Assembly (NCBI GenBank): GCA_004352715.1
Contig: SCFE01000036.1
Span: 1,352,872-1,416,871, forward strand
DNA: 64,000 bases
Reading direction: 5' to 3'
Origin: Hofstenia miamia
Taxonomy: Eukaryota > Xenacoelomorpha > Acoela
A program made the translations under genes and the position numbers. Position 1 is the first letter of the stretch, and each line of letters opens with the position of its first letter. The notes under the pieces were generated by a model, which was not told where the DNA came from, searched no databases, and saw nothing but the letters and a program-made list of their open reading frames with translations. Below are positions 46,811 through 57,897 of the stretch, in pieces.

Positions 46811-47157
46811 CTAAAATTGTATCTGCCAATGAAAAATTGGATAGTTTAGTCGTGTATAAAGCTTTGAACAAACTATTGTCTCATCGATCATCCTCAAAAA
46901 ATGTCCGTAGCCTCTATCCAGGACTTTCCGGGGCATTGTGATGTTTCTATAAGTTTGCTTTCCTTTTGGAAAGTCTTGCTGTTGTTGAATTTGCAAATTG
47001 GAAGCATCAACGTGCTGACTTATCCAAGAAACCATTCTACTTTCGTTTTTCAAGTTTAAGAATCGTGTTAACTTTTTCGAATATTTGATTGGATTGTGAA
47101 TAAGATCTTCGATTTTTAGAAGCATATAATTTGATGGACTTAACAATGGTAGGCTAT
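46811..47157 (-). CDS. Carbohydrate sulfotransferase, C-terminal exon
   Basis: The exon opens after a gtttttttag acceptor with two bases completing a codon, then SLPLLSPSNYMLLKIEDLIH (family-type YxxxxxEDL segment), LTRFLNLKNE, and a stop after NYPIFHWQIQF. This is the usual end of CHST-type Golgi sulfotransferases, which transfer sulfate from PAPS to glycans. It most likely belongs with the N-terminal exon at 57898-58709 (same strand). The phases do not fit directly: that exon ends with two spare bases, whereas this one needs one. At least one exon of length 3n+2 must lie between, in 10.7 kb of repeat-filled intron. I could not find it. Confidence 0.65.
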
Positions 47158-47885
47158 CTAAAAAAACAAGTAATTTTATTAAGGTAGTTTATAATTTCAA
47201 GACTTAATAACACATTGTAGTCAAAATTGCCAAGTTTGCAGTTGTGTACACAACAAACCACAAAATTTTATGTGAGACATACAAATAAGCAATTTTGCCT
47301 TCATCCAAAATTCATCTGATCAATATATTATTATATGTATTATGTCCTTTATTCTCAAGCTCAGTAACAAACACCGTCATTGTTATTTATGCAATGTACA
47401 ATTAATAAAATCCCATTAGTTAGGTTATTAATGATTGCAATCTTACAACATGCTTGAACAATATCATGTTTAAAATAGATTTTCTCAATTTTTTATACAA
47501 TTATATTAACTTATACATTTAGACATAGTGTTTGAAATTTACTTGAAATTTTTAAAAATTCACAAACGAAATATTCCACAAGCCTTTAGCCTTAGCAGTT
47601 CCATAGTTATAAAAATATCACCCAAGTTAACCCAGGCATTTTTTACAATGTGCAATTTTTATAAATACTATATTCACGAATTAATAAAGATAATTATGTA
47701 AAATCTGAAAACAACACAGGATAACAACAATACCAGCAACATATGTTTGTTTTTATGTACATATACATGTATTAAGTGTACAAACTTATTTTTATTTGAG
47801 CTTTGTTATCACAGTAATTGTTTGTTTCTTGGTTACATTTATAAACTACATATAAATAAACTTTCCAGTTGAAGTGAAGACATCT
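47158..47885. other. No gene seen (probable sulfotransferase intron)
   Basis: AT-rich, without supported features. Confidence 0.5.
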
Positions 47886-48639
47886 AATGTTTCCATCCTA
47901 GAAATACTTAGTTCTCCCATTGGTGATAGTAAATATTGCAATGAAGTTATCTCAAAAAAACTAATGAGGCTAGGAAACTTAAGGAATTACCTCTTCTTGA
48001 TGGCCCTCAGTTAGCTATAGCTTCATTACGGCAATGTGGTGGTTTCTGCAGGCTTTCTCACATTATTCGATGCTGGCCACCTTAACAAGTTCATAATGCT
48101 GTAAGTGCTTTTGATGACTCAGTCATGAAATACTTTGAGGAATATACTGTAACAGAGTTCACAGAACGTGCAAGAAAGCAAGCTTGTTTAAGCCTGACAT
48201 TTGATGGAATGGGTTTGCGTTCACTCATCCGACATTCTCCAGCTCACACATAGCGTCAGTGAAGTCATTTGGGGAAGGTGTTTGCCTAGAAGATTCTTTC
48301 CAAAAACTTAACAGATGATCAGTTTGATTGTTCAGATTTAAGATGCAAGAATCAGTCAATATTATCTGAAGCTATTGATAAAAGAAGTCTTAACGATTTA
48401 CTTGAGAGCCCTTCCAATACAGCTGATTCAACTAGACTTCTTGCAGTTTGTTCTACCCCCTTACCTGATTGAACGTCTGCACTGCCATCACCTGGTCAAG
48501 GATTTCGGCTGGAAACAGATGAGGTGCAATTGCTTGTTAAACTTTGCTTATTATGTCCAGATAAAGCACTTAACGCACTAGGTCATCATGCTTGGTTGGG
48601 AGGGTCTTGCGATTGCTGTAACACCCTATGTTCAATGGT
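47886..48639 (+). pseudogene. Retroelement C-terminal fragment with C..C-GHH-C-type finger
   Basis: Frame-shifted plus-strand reading: DGPQLAIASLRQCGGFCRLS, then SAFDDSVMKYFEEYTVTEF, then SLTFDGMGLRSLIRHSPAHT, then LCLLCPDKALNALGHHAWLG and a later SCDCC. A region with this order (helical stretch, GGLGLRS-like block, CPLC..LGHHA..C finger) follows the reverse transcriptase in certain retroelements. I infer a non-LTR element with a C-terminal Cys/His finger, but the exact clade is uncertain. Several stops. Confidence 0.5.
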
Positions 48640-49447
48640 TATTGAATCTACGAAAACACTCACAAAGATTGCGAGCAGATTAGCGATTCAATTGAAAACA
48701 ACAAGAAGTATGGCAAAGAAGGATCTTTTGACTCGTTTAGGGATTGTCTTAGCTCGCTGCACTGCTCGCGCAATTATTGCAAGCACTCTACCACGCTGAT
48801 CTTCATCATTAAAATTAACAATGCTTTCACCGCGAGCAGTCGGCTTACCACGCTTAATGCTACTTCGCTCATTGCGTTACCTGAAGAGGAGTTAAGCAAA
48901 ACTAAATTATTAGCTCCTCTCAAGAATCTCTCCAGAGATGAAATAATTATCCTGTTCAACATGCTAGCAGCCCTTAAAGAAACTCCTTCTGAATCCACCA
49001 ACATAACTACTCAAGTAACTCCAGAAATTAATCATGCGCTCTCTCAAACACAAAAGAAGATACAACGCCCGAAACACTTGAGAGCAGAAGCTGAATTTCT
49101 TGCCATCGGATCATCAATGTACCGTCATCTGAAAGCTCCGGGATTTATAATTACTTCTACATGTGTTCATTCGTATCCGAGAGTCACCATTGAAGACAGC
49201 TGATGTAATTCCGCTTTATCCCGAATCGAATAATTTAAAGAGAATTCTCATTACAATAGGAAGAAACGACTTAATGCAAAAGAGAAAAGATTTTACAGAT
49301 AAGTATAAGAAATCAATTAATGTTATAAAAACTAAACTTAGTTCAGCTAAAGTTTTCCTTGGTGAAGTTGCTCCTTTCCTAAGGACGAGGTGTTAAACAA
49401 AAAATCCGCTGAACTAAATTTACTTATTAAACAAAACGCCAAGCCGC
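48640..49447 (+). pseudogene. LINE ORF1 with SGNH-esterase-like domain
   Basis: A basic N-terminal part (TKTLTKIASRLAIQ, DLLTRLGIVLARC) is followed after shifts by LPEEELSKTKLLAPLKNLSR, a linker, and an esterase: LRAEAEFLAIGSSMYRHLKA (block I), then SNNLKRILITIGRNDLM (block III GxND), then SSAKVFLGEVAPFL. Esterase-containing ORF1 proteins are known from CR1-like LINEs and are thought to aid membrane or RNA interactions. Frameshifts near 48800 and 49200. Interrupted after 49447 by a piggyBac derivative. Confidence 0.75.
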
Positions 49448-49451
49448 TTAA

Positions 49452-50844
49452 CACTAGAAACCCTGATTACGTCAATTGACGTTTTCGACTAAATATACTT
49501 GTAGTAAATAGAGTTAGCGTAGGATATTTCACTTATGCTTTCATGACTTTTCATATTTTTGGTTGAAGTCTTATATTATGTAAAAAAATATTCCTCGTAG
49601 TCATTTTTCTCAAGTGTACATCAATTTATACCTAGAAACCCTGTTGACGTCAATTGTCGTAGAAGACACATTTCACAACAACATTGCACTAGTGTATTAA
49701 CCATCAAAACTAAGCATATAAACGAAAGAAAGATATTTTGAACAAACTAATAGAGGGTCAAATCAAATATTTAAAATGTTGTTAAGATAATAAATGCAAT
49801 ATTTTTGCTAGACACAATTCAGAGAAATTTTGACCTGACATTGACCACACACTGGTTTCTTGCATTTTTCCCGCATTTTGTGATAGTCCTATTTTTGGAA
49901 CATTTCACTTTGATCAGGCAGTTGACTCGTTTTGGTAAGGGTTCTTCATCATTATCGTCGTCAGAGCAATGTCTTCTCTTGCGACTCAAGGCATTTTCTT
50001 CCACCAGCTCATTTGACATTTTTTGTATAAACTTCCTACGACTGATAGTTGAATTCAATTGCTTTTTATATAGAATCCATGAATTTATGTCAGCGATATC
50101 CAGTAAATTGAAAAACAGTGCTAAAGTCCAGCGTCTTTTACCCGATTTAGTAGTAGCATCAACCCCATGATACAACATGTCCAGTAAACCCAGGATCAAT
50201 TATTAATCTAAATGCATCCAACACCGACTGTATTGTCCTACAATAAGGTGTTACTCCGCTTCTGGCCCTGAATACATTTTGTGCTGGCTAACTACCTGCA
50301 TGATTTGTATCTTCTATTTGTCTCTATTTCGTACCATCACGACCTTTATACTCATCATTATCTGCAGCAGGGACTGTGATCTCATCGTGCTCTGACTCTG
50401 AATCAGATGATAAGGACTCGTTTTATTGATTCTCAGTATCACGATCGGCAGAAGAAGAAGTACCGTTAGAATCAGTATCTGGTTTACTCATATCCTCGTA
50501 AATATAATTGATAATGCTCGTCTACCTGCTAAACATCGACTCACTTTGCATATCCTTGTCTCAATCAAATATAAAAGTCAAATATAAGCGTGCAATTTGC
50601 AAATACAAATATGTACGTAAATTAACAATGTGATCGAATATATATTTACATGATCTGAGTATGCAAATTAAAATGGTGAGTTTCTTAATATAGTAACATG
50701 ACGCTTAAAAATCATTTCATGCCATATATATTCGATATACTATTTCTACTTTGATCAATATATAAGAAAGACAAGAGAAAAAACTTTTACGTCAATTGAC
50801 GTATTCAGGGCTTCGAATATATTTTTTCATCAGGGTTTCTAGTG
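49452..50844 (-). mobile_element. piggyBac-like element, internally deleted, 1393 bp
   Basis: TTAA stands on both sides (49448-49451 and 50845-50848), and the ends are inverted: cactagaaaccctgat on the left, cactagaaaccctgat as the complement on the right. Subterminal tgacgtcaattg-type motifs recur at about 49472, 49650 and 50795. A minus-strand transposase remnant lies inside. It sits within a LINE, so it is younger than that LINE copy. Confidence 0.92.
49819..50491 (-). pseudogene. piggyBac transposase remnant, catalytic core deleted
   Basis: From the ATG at 50489-50491: acidic N-terminus MSKPDTDSNGTSSSADRD, then an in-frame stop, and NVFRARSGVTPYCRTIQSVL typical of the region before the DDD core. 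After a large deletion, the C-terminal part resumes at 50199: MLYHGVDATTKSGKRRWTLA, LFFNLLDIADINSWILYKKQ, SRRKFIQKMSNEL. A Cys-rich tail (CLIKVKCSKN..TKCGKNARNQC) corresponds to the family's terminal zinc finger. The three catalytic Asp residues are absent; it could only move with help. Confidence 0.85.
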
Positions 50845-50848
50845 TTAA

Positions 50849-53690
50849 ATTATACCGTTTCCGACAACTCTAGCTGTTTTTATTTAGGATCTTATGTTGA
50901 TAGAAGTTTATTCACAAAAATAGAATCCACTACACTAAACAAGGTTATGCAACGCTTGCACGCTCCATCAAATTCTTTTTTAACACGCCGCCGGACCTAC
51001 ACCGCCAGCTCGAAATCTTTTATTTTACCGTTTCCTCATCAACACCGGTTCTCAAACGCACGCCAACTATTTTTACAAACGTCGCCCAACCCCTTTAAAC
51101 AATCCCCGCCAAAACATGCCTTACTTTCACCGCCAATAAACATGCGACGAAGTTATGCCGACAACCACTCAACACCACCGCCGTTATCACCCGCCGAGGT
51201 TCAGAGGATTAGAAACTTTCTTAGACTTTTCTAATGATGGTAAATTTTATTTTTATATTTTTGACTTTCATTGGGTTATGGCGATTTTTCACCTAATTTA
51301 TGCTATCGCTAATAACTCACTTTCGTTCATATATTTAATTCTAATTATTCTTAACTCAAAATTCAATATTACCTGCGTTAGAGAAACCTTACCTATATAT
51401 AAACATAGTTTAAGAAACAGCATGAATACATGCAAGATATTTATTAAAAAATGTATTTTCATTAAAACAACAAAACATTCTTTATTCTACTTTCTAGTAC
51501 TAACAATAATGTTACTTATATCCGGCATCGAGATTAATCCCGGGCCTTCCAAAGCCGATAATATTTATGAATACTCAAAATTATCAAAGATAATGCATTC
51601 AACTAATTCTTTTAAATATATTCACATAAATTTTCAGAACCTCTCAGTAAAAAATTCGGAATTTAGACAATCATTTCTGAACTGAATTCAAACTTTATTC
51701 TGGGCATAACTGAAACCTGGTTTACAAATGATAATCACAATTCGTCCTGGTCAATCGAAACTCTAAATTTAAAATATTTAGAAAGGACAGAAATCCAACT
51801 TTTCATTTTAATAAGACAAAAGGAGGTGGTGTCATGTTTTAAATACCTAAAATACTCAAACCTAAACTTGGGAAAGATATAGCTAAAGATTCAATTTATG
51901 AAAGTTTTGGGTTTAAATTCGAAACCCAGACAAAAATTTTAATAGTCAATTATTAAATACCTTTTATTGTTCAAATAAAACTTATATAAATAATTTTTTC
52001 TTACAAATGGAAGATGAATTTTCTACTGCTCTGATTTATAACACGAATATAAAGGTAATGGGAGACTGGAACGTAAATCTTCTAAACAATAAGGAAAAAA
52101 GTAAGCTTGGCAATTTTCTCAATACTTTCAATATTTCACTAATAAATATAAAAATTTCTTCTAGAACTTCTGATAATAGAAAAACGCTTATTGACTATTT
52201 CATGATATTAGAAATTGCTTCGTCTTAGAATTATTTTTGTTTTGAATTTCCATACTCAGATCCCTGCCTTATAGCTACTTATTCGAATATTCTAAAAGTT
52301 TGTAAACCCTCTAAATCTTGGATAAAAATACGAGAAAAACAACAGAAAATGTCGAAAAACTTCGACAGTATTTAAAAATCGAAAACTGGAATCCCATATA
52401 TTCATCTTTTACACCTAATGAAATGCTATCACATTTTACAAAAACTTTACTTTTCTATTTGGATACATGCTGCCCAGAAAAATATAAAATATATTCTTTC
52501 ATCCGAATATTCCAAAAAACTCAAAATAATGTTTTAAAGCCATGGATTGATTCTAAATGCATCGATTTAATCGAAATAAAGAAACAGAAATGGAAAAAAT
52601 ACTTAAATTCCCAAACACTGGAAAATCGTTATGCTTATAAATCTCTACGAAATTTATGTAATATTGCTATAAGGAAAACAAGTAATAATTATTCCCGTTT
52701 TCAGTATCAAAGTCTTTCTTCCCAAAAAAATAAGTGGGAATTTGCTAACAATTTGCTAAATAGAAAAACCATGCGAACCGAAGAAATAGAAAGAATATAC
52801 TATAAAGATAAATCCATTACAAATAGAAGGAAATCTGTCATGCTTTCAATGAAGTTTTCCTAAATTTAGGAAACTACAACGGTATGAATGTAATTTTTTG
52901 CCTTAATAAATCCAAAGGAACTCCAACCTCTTTCTCTTTCAAAGTAACAGTAAATAATCATAGCTTTACTAAGAATAATGAATATAGAAAAATTTCAAAA
53001 TTATTTCTACATCCGCAATGTTACATTCATATAAATGTCTTAACGACGTTCTTCAAAATAGTTAACAATACTTTCCCATATTACAAAAATGACTTTCTTG
53101 CTGCAAAATTAGTCAATAAACAAAATAAAAGAACACACATAATTGAACCTATTAGGTATAAAAAGCGAATAATGAAAAAATCATTTCTAAACACAGCTAT
53201 AAATATGTGGAATGAATTACCAAAATTTATTAAACAAGTAGATTAAAAAACTTTAAAATGGATATTAAAAAATATTTTTGCACTTATAATATAAAAAAAC
53301 TGAAATCCTGATTACTCTGTTAATAGAAACTAGCAATCGTCATAGCCCAATTTAACCACTTTTTATTTGTAAATATTCCTTGTTTTCTTTTTTTGTTTAG
53401 TATTGTATTACATTCTTGACGCTTTCAGAATTTGTTATCAGTATTTCTATTTATTGATAAAACAATTTCTGAATACACAGATTTTTCTTTTTCTTCTACT
53501 ACTCACCTATTTCTTCCTTTCATCTCCTCTCTACTACCTGATTTGAATGTATTTGTTTGAGTATATATAATTTAAGACCAATGAAATTTTGTATCTATAA
53601 GCCTAAAACCAATGTAAGTAACGATTTGTATATTTAAGACTGATGTAAATGTTGATTTTTAAATTTAACTACCAATAAATACGTTAAGAA
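50849..53690 (+). pseudogene. LINE ORF2: 2A-like leader, endonuclease, linker, C-terminus (RT core deleted)
   Basis: Continuation of the LINE at 48640-49447 after the piggyBac insertion. A Pro/His-rich stretch (50850-51230) precedes a frame at 51155-51685 with a hydrophobic run (FYFLVLTIMLLI) directly followed by SGIEINPGPS, a 2A-like sequence. The endonuclease start YIHINFQNLS and LGITETWF, MGDWNVNLLNN near 52050, and a linker KNKWEFANNLLNRK near 52730 follow. The catalytic reverse transcriptase is deleted, and the text jumps at about 52940 to VNNHSFTKNNEYRKISKLFL and the C-terminal KKSFLNTAINMWNELPKFIK. The stop is at 53244-53246, with a tail to about 53690. Shares its C-terminus with 41845-42572. 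Confidence 0.8.
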
Positions 53691-55219
53691 AAAAAATATT
53701 TCAATAAATATTTTTCACTTATTGTTCTTGATGTGTACATCTTATTCTATAATTAGTCAGATAAGTGATAGTTTTTCCTACATTCATGCTTTTTAAATAT
53801 CTAAATATTGTATTTTTCCAAATTTTGGGCTATTGTCAAATTTGTTCCATAGGGATATTGAATAATTTAAGTCTTCATTAATTTTCTATTGTACTTAGCT
53901 TTTCCAAATGTAATTGTTCTTAGATTTAGACGATGAATATTCAATTTTCTTTTCCAAAATATCGATAAACATTATTATTTTGAAAAGGTTTTAAGGATTT
54001 TAGATTATATTTACACATTATTTCTTTTTGATTTTGTTTTTCTTAATGTTGATACTGGAAAATTTAAAAGAAAAGTAATTTTGTGGATATAATAATTTTA
54101 ATTGTTTGAATTTCAGTTGCTTAGAACTCAAACGCACTTAAATACAATAAAAATAGGTGTATTCTAATTAGAAAAATTTGGTATAAGAAAAAACGGAGAA
54201 GATTTTAATGATCTTAAGTCTTTTCTAAATTGCTCTCTTTTGAATACAAATTATGTAGATTCTCTTATAATATGCGGCTTATATATTAATTTTCATTATA
54301 CCTAAATGTTTAATATTAGTGCACATAAGTTTACCCAAACTGTAAGTATTGTGTAGTTTTTTACTCTGTTGTGTTGTGTCGTATGACACAACAATCATTT
54401 GCTGTTGTATTGTGTTGGTTCTTGTGTGAAAATACTCGCACAACGGCAAGACTGAAAATTGATTATAAAATTTTTTCAAAATTGTGCTGAATGTTACTTA
54501 TTGTAGAATATATATTTGGAAAATTTAATCTCTTAAGCGTTGCGTTTTCCACATTTATCCATGATTACCTAAAATAGGCTTATATCCTCAAATGATGGTG
54601 CAGAAGACTTGGAAATGCTTGGAAGCCTTTAAAATAAATATTCGTTCCATCTTCGTGACCCTTAACTGATTGATAACTAGTATTGTTCATTTTTTATTAG
54701 TTTAGCATTATTACCAAACTAAGTTCAATAGCCGTTCCAAAATTTGACTTACATTACATCTACATTGAGCTTTGAACTACAATTAATCCTAAAGCATTAA
54801 TTTTCCCTTTACTTGCTCTACAACGTTTAAATTTGAATGGGAATTATCTATTAAGAGAATGAAAGACAGCAGCTATCAGAGGTGGAAACAACCTAAGTTT
54901 AACTATAGATTAAGTTGTGAAAACAAAAAATAGTGCAGGTTCAAGTAGCTAATAACTCCTTGAATGCTTGGTAAAATCAAGTAATTAAAAATTAATTGCA
55001 TGTCTAAATTCCTGGAATTTCTTACCAACAACTTCCAAGTTTTCCAGCATTTTCCAGCAACTGGCCCTTGTGGTTAAAGAAACATGCAAATCGAACTTTC
55101 TCTTTGACGTCTTTCTAAAAACTTTTTATTAAAATTTTCAAAATTGTTGAATATATTCATTATGTGAAACTATGTGAATGTGCGCATGTAAGCTATTGAT
55201 ACAAGATAAAAGTAGTGAT
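53691..55219. other. No gene seen (probable sulfotransferase intron)
   Basis: AT-rich with weak traces of LINE-like text near 53.75-54.2 kb (for example a ttcaattttcttttccaaaa run), but nothing assignable. No splice-bounded exon recognised. Confidence 0.4.
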
Positions 55220-55992
55220 TTATACCCTCAAAGAAGTGGGGGAATTGAATGGAATACTACGCTTTAAAGGGAGGAAAATAACTTTACATTGCTTTAAATT
55301 GTATGTAATATGAGCAGTCCAAGTAAGATCATGCGAAACCATTGCACCCAAACCCTTAACTAATGATGACGCATCAAGTGGAAAGTCCAGAGATAAGCTT
55401 TCAGTAGAAGAAGGAATGTCAAGCAACTTAAATTTTGAATGGCTAAAGGTCATGCTATGAGATTCAGCCCAAGAGAGTAGTTGTAAGTAATCAGACTTAA
55501 AATTACTTTGAGTGCTGGATAAAAGTTTGACAAAGAATATTATATAGAACTTTATCAAAAGCATTTGAAAAGTCCAGAAATTGAGATTTTTATGAGCATC
55601 AAAAGCGAAGTAAATAAGTATTTGAGTAACAGTACTACGTTTTTTCACAAGACCATGTTGTTTTGTTAAACGCTGGTAGATTGCCGGATATAAAAATTTT
55701 GTTTATTACAGGATTTATGCAAGTGGCGATCGTAGGCTAACCTTCAATACGAACTATAAGCATTGTAATGAATACAATATCGAAATAGGTTCAAAATTGA
55801 GTGGAGAGCTCAGAGACAAACTTGTCTAAAAAAACTAGGAAAATTGTATGGACCACAACCGCTGGATGGAGAGGACTTTAGGTTCTTATAAACATCATCA
55901 AGTTGAATTTCCAAATGATTGTGATTGAATAATTCAAATTTTAGCTCTATTTGAGGAGTTTCTGTTGTGCAAAGAAAAAATTTTTGCAACAT
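55220..55992 (-). pseudogene. LINE reverse transcriptase fragment (linker and thumb)
   Basis: The minus strand at 55810-55992 reads VYKNLKSSPSSGCGPYNFPS (pre-RT linker). At 55220-55648 it reads QLLSWAESHSMTFSHSKFKL and SLVKGLGAMVSHDLTWTAHI, the thumb region after the catalytic box in Jockey/I-type LINEs. The catalytic core between them is lost. Not the same family as the esterase-bearing LINE. Confidence 0.7.
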
Positions 55993-57243
55993 ATTTACCA
56001 GAGGTATATAGTGCTATTTGTTGATAATTGCATTAGTTGCGAAGTCAGCAGGCTAGACAAAAGTAGGTTTATCTAAGAAGGCTAGTTATACCCCTTTTAT
56101 CTGCTCAGCCCTATGCTGAACTACTTAAATCTGTTAGTACAACCTATTTGAGGAATTTACAAATCCGAACATGAATAAATGTTCAAGGGATCTAACATTA
56201 GTTTGTGCCCGTTTTGATTAGATGGGTACAAATGTGAAATCTATCAAAGTAAAGCTCGTATATTTCATTAAAAACTTTTTAATGGAGGTAAAAATTCAGG
56301 AGACAATAGTGAGACTGATTACATGCTATAAATTAATGTCAAAGTCAAGTTCTTATTATTAGATTTGTTCCTCAAAATCTAAATTTTGTAGCCCTCAAAA
56401 GTTTCGAGACTGTGAAATTTGCAAATTAATGTAGGTGAAAAGTCAACATAAAGAAAGAAGAATATAAAATAAATAAAGTATTTACTTGTAAATTCCTAAT
56501 TGTGGAAAATCTTAAGTAAAACAGTAAAATTTTATTCAGCGGTTGAAAATAAGTTAAGATAAATATTATAGAAAGTTGCACAATGGTCGATTTTTTCAAG
56601 CTGGGTTAGTCGTTAGTATGTACTTGTTAGCCGCGACACCGATAAACGAAAAAATAGCTGGTTTTGGCCGGCACATGTATACACAATTTTTCTCAATATA
56701 TTTGCTAACAGATATTGCAAAAGCTTTAATCTTAAAGATTTAATTTCACTGTAATGTATTTATGGCTAAAATTTGAAATGCCGTTAGATTTAATAAAAAC
56801 ATAAGTTAAAATTATTGATAAAAAGTTTATTAAAGTATTTATGTTTGCAAAATGCGACAGGAAGAATACATTTCTGGCGGATAAAAACTTTGTAATTTGC
56901 TAAAACTCAGGCAGTTGGTCTGGCCGAGTATATGTGCAACTCTGATGTCACACTAGAACTGCCAAATGAGTCAAAATAGACTCAAATCAAAATTTTGTTT
57001 ACTTGCGCATGCATTCATTAAACACAACAGAAGGTATAGGCACCACCAAATATACTGATATAATCCATTTGAATGTGCATGGGTATTTTTTCATTCTTTT
57101 ACTTAATGTCCTACTTTGAAATGCTGCACGAAAAAAAAAACTTAAGGAGTAATGGCATTTCTAGAGTTGAGTAACTATTGAAAGAAGATTTCTTCATTTT
57201 TATTGTCCGCATGACATCAAATTAATATCAAGGTGTTCAGCTT
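55993..57243. other. No gene seen (probable sulfotransferase intron)
   Basis: AT-rich, without supported exon, RNA or repeat. Confidence 0.45.
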
Positions 57244-57638
57244 CAAAGCTGGAACCGGGCCCGAGCTTAGAATTATTGGAAAGCACCCACGCCGGGCCCA
57301 GGGCTGAAAAATTTAACACTCGGGCCGAAATTTATCATGTTTGAAATTAAGTGTATGTTCATTAATTGAATAAGATGATAAGTTGAATTCAATTCATCAA
57401 TTCATGTGAAGGCTTATTAGAATAATAACTTGAATAAACATAAATAGTACTTACAAGAGTAAATATGTAGATGAAGTGAGATCTCAAATGAAATATGATA
57501 ATAATGCACGTTGAATACATGTACATGTAGAACATTCAAGAAAAATGTATTAAACGATAAATCTTGTCACCCGGGCCTGATTTTTTCGTGTTTATGCAGG
57601 CCGGGCAGAAAAAAACCGGTCCGGTTCCAACTCTAGTC
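57244..57638. mobile_element. hAT-type MITE, GC-rich ends
   Basis: Inverted ends: aaagctggaaccgggccc on the left, and on the right the complement ctagagttggaaccggaccg. Flanking octamers beginning tcagct occur on both sides (57236-57243 and 57637-57644, 6 of 8 matching). The interior has gcccgg-rich patches that stand out from the AT-rich surroundings. No coding frame. Confidence 0.65.
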
Positions 57639-57897
57639 AGCTAATCATTTACTATCGCCCTGCCAAATTTTAGCGTTATTGTCGTCTTGGAATAAATTTT
57701 TTAAAATTATGTTCACTGAAATCATTTTGCTGCTCTAAAAATGCGAAAAAATCCTGTCTAGATAGTTTTGAGACAATTTACTGCTTATTATTGTTAGTTA
57801 AAGTTCATAGAAGTTTCTGTTACATTTCATTGATTGACTATATTCATTGTTGTTCTTAATAGATTAAATTCCAAAAAACATGTAATTGAAAACTTAC

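Noticed and set aside
57640-57860. Minus-strand stretch after a tttttag site, considered as the missing sulfotransferase exon
   Set aside because: In the phase required by the upstream exon it hits a stop after a few codons.
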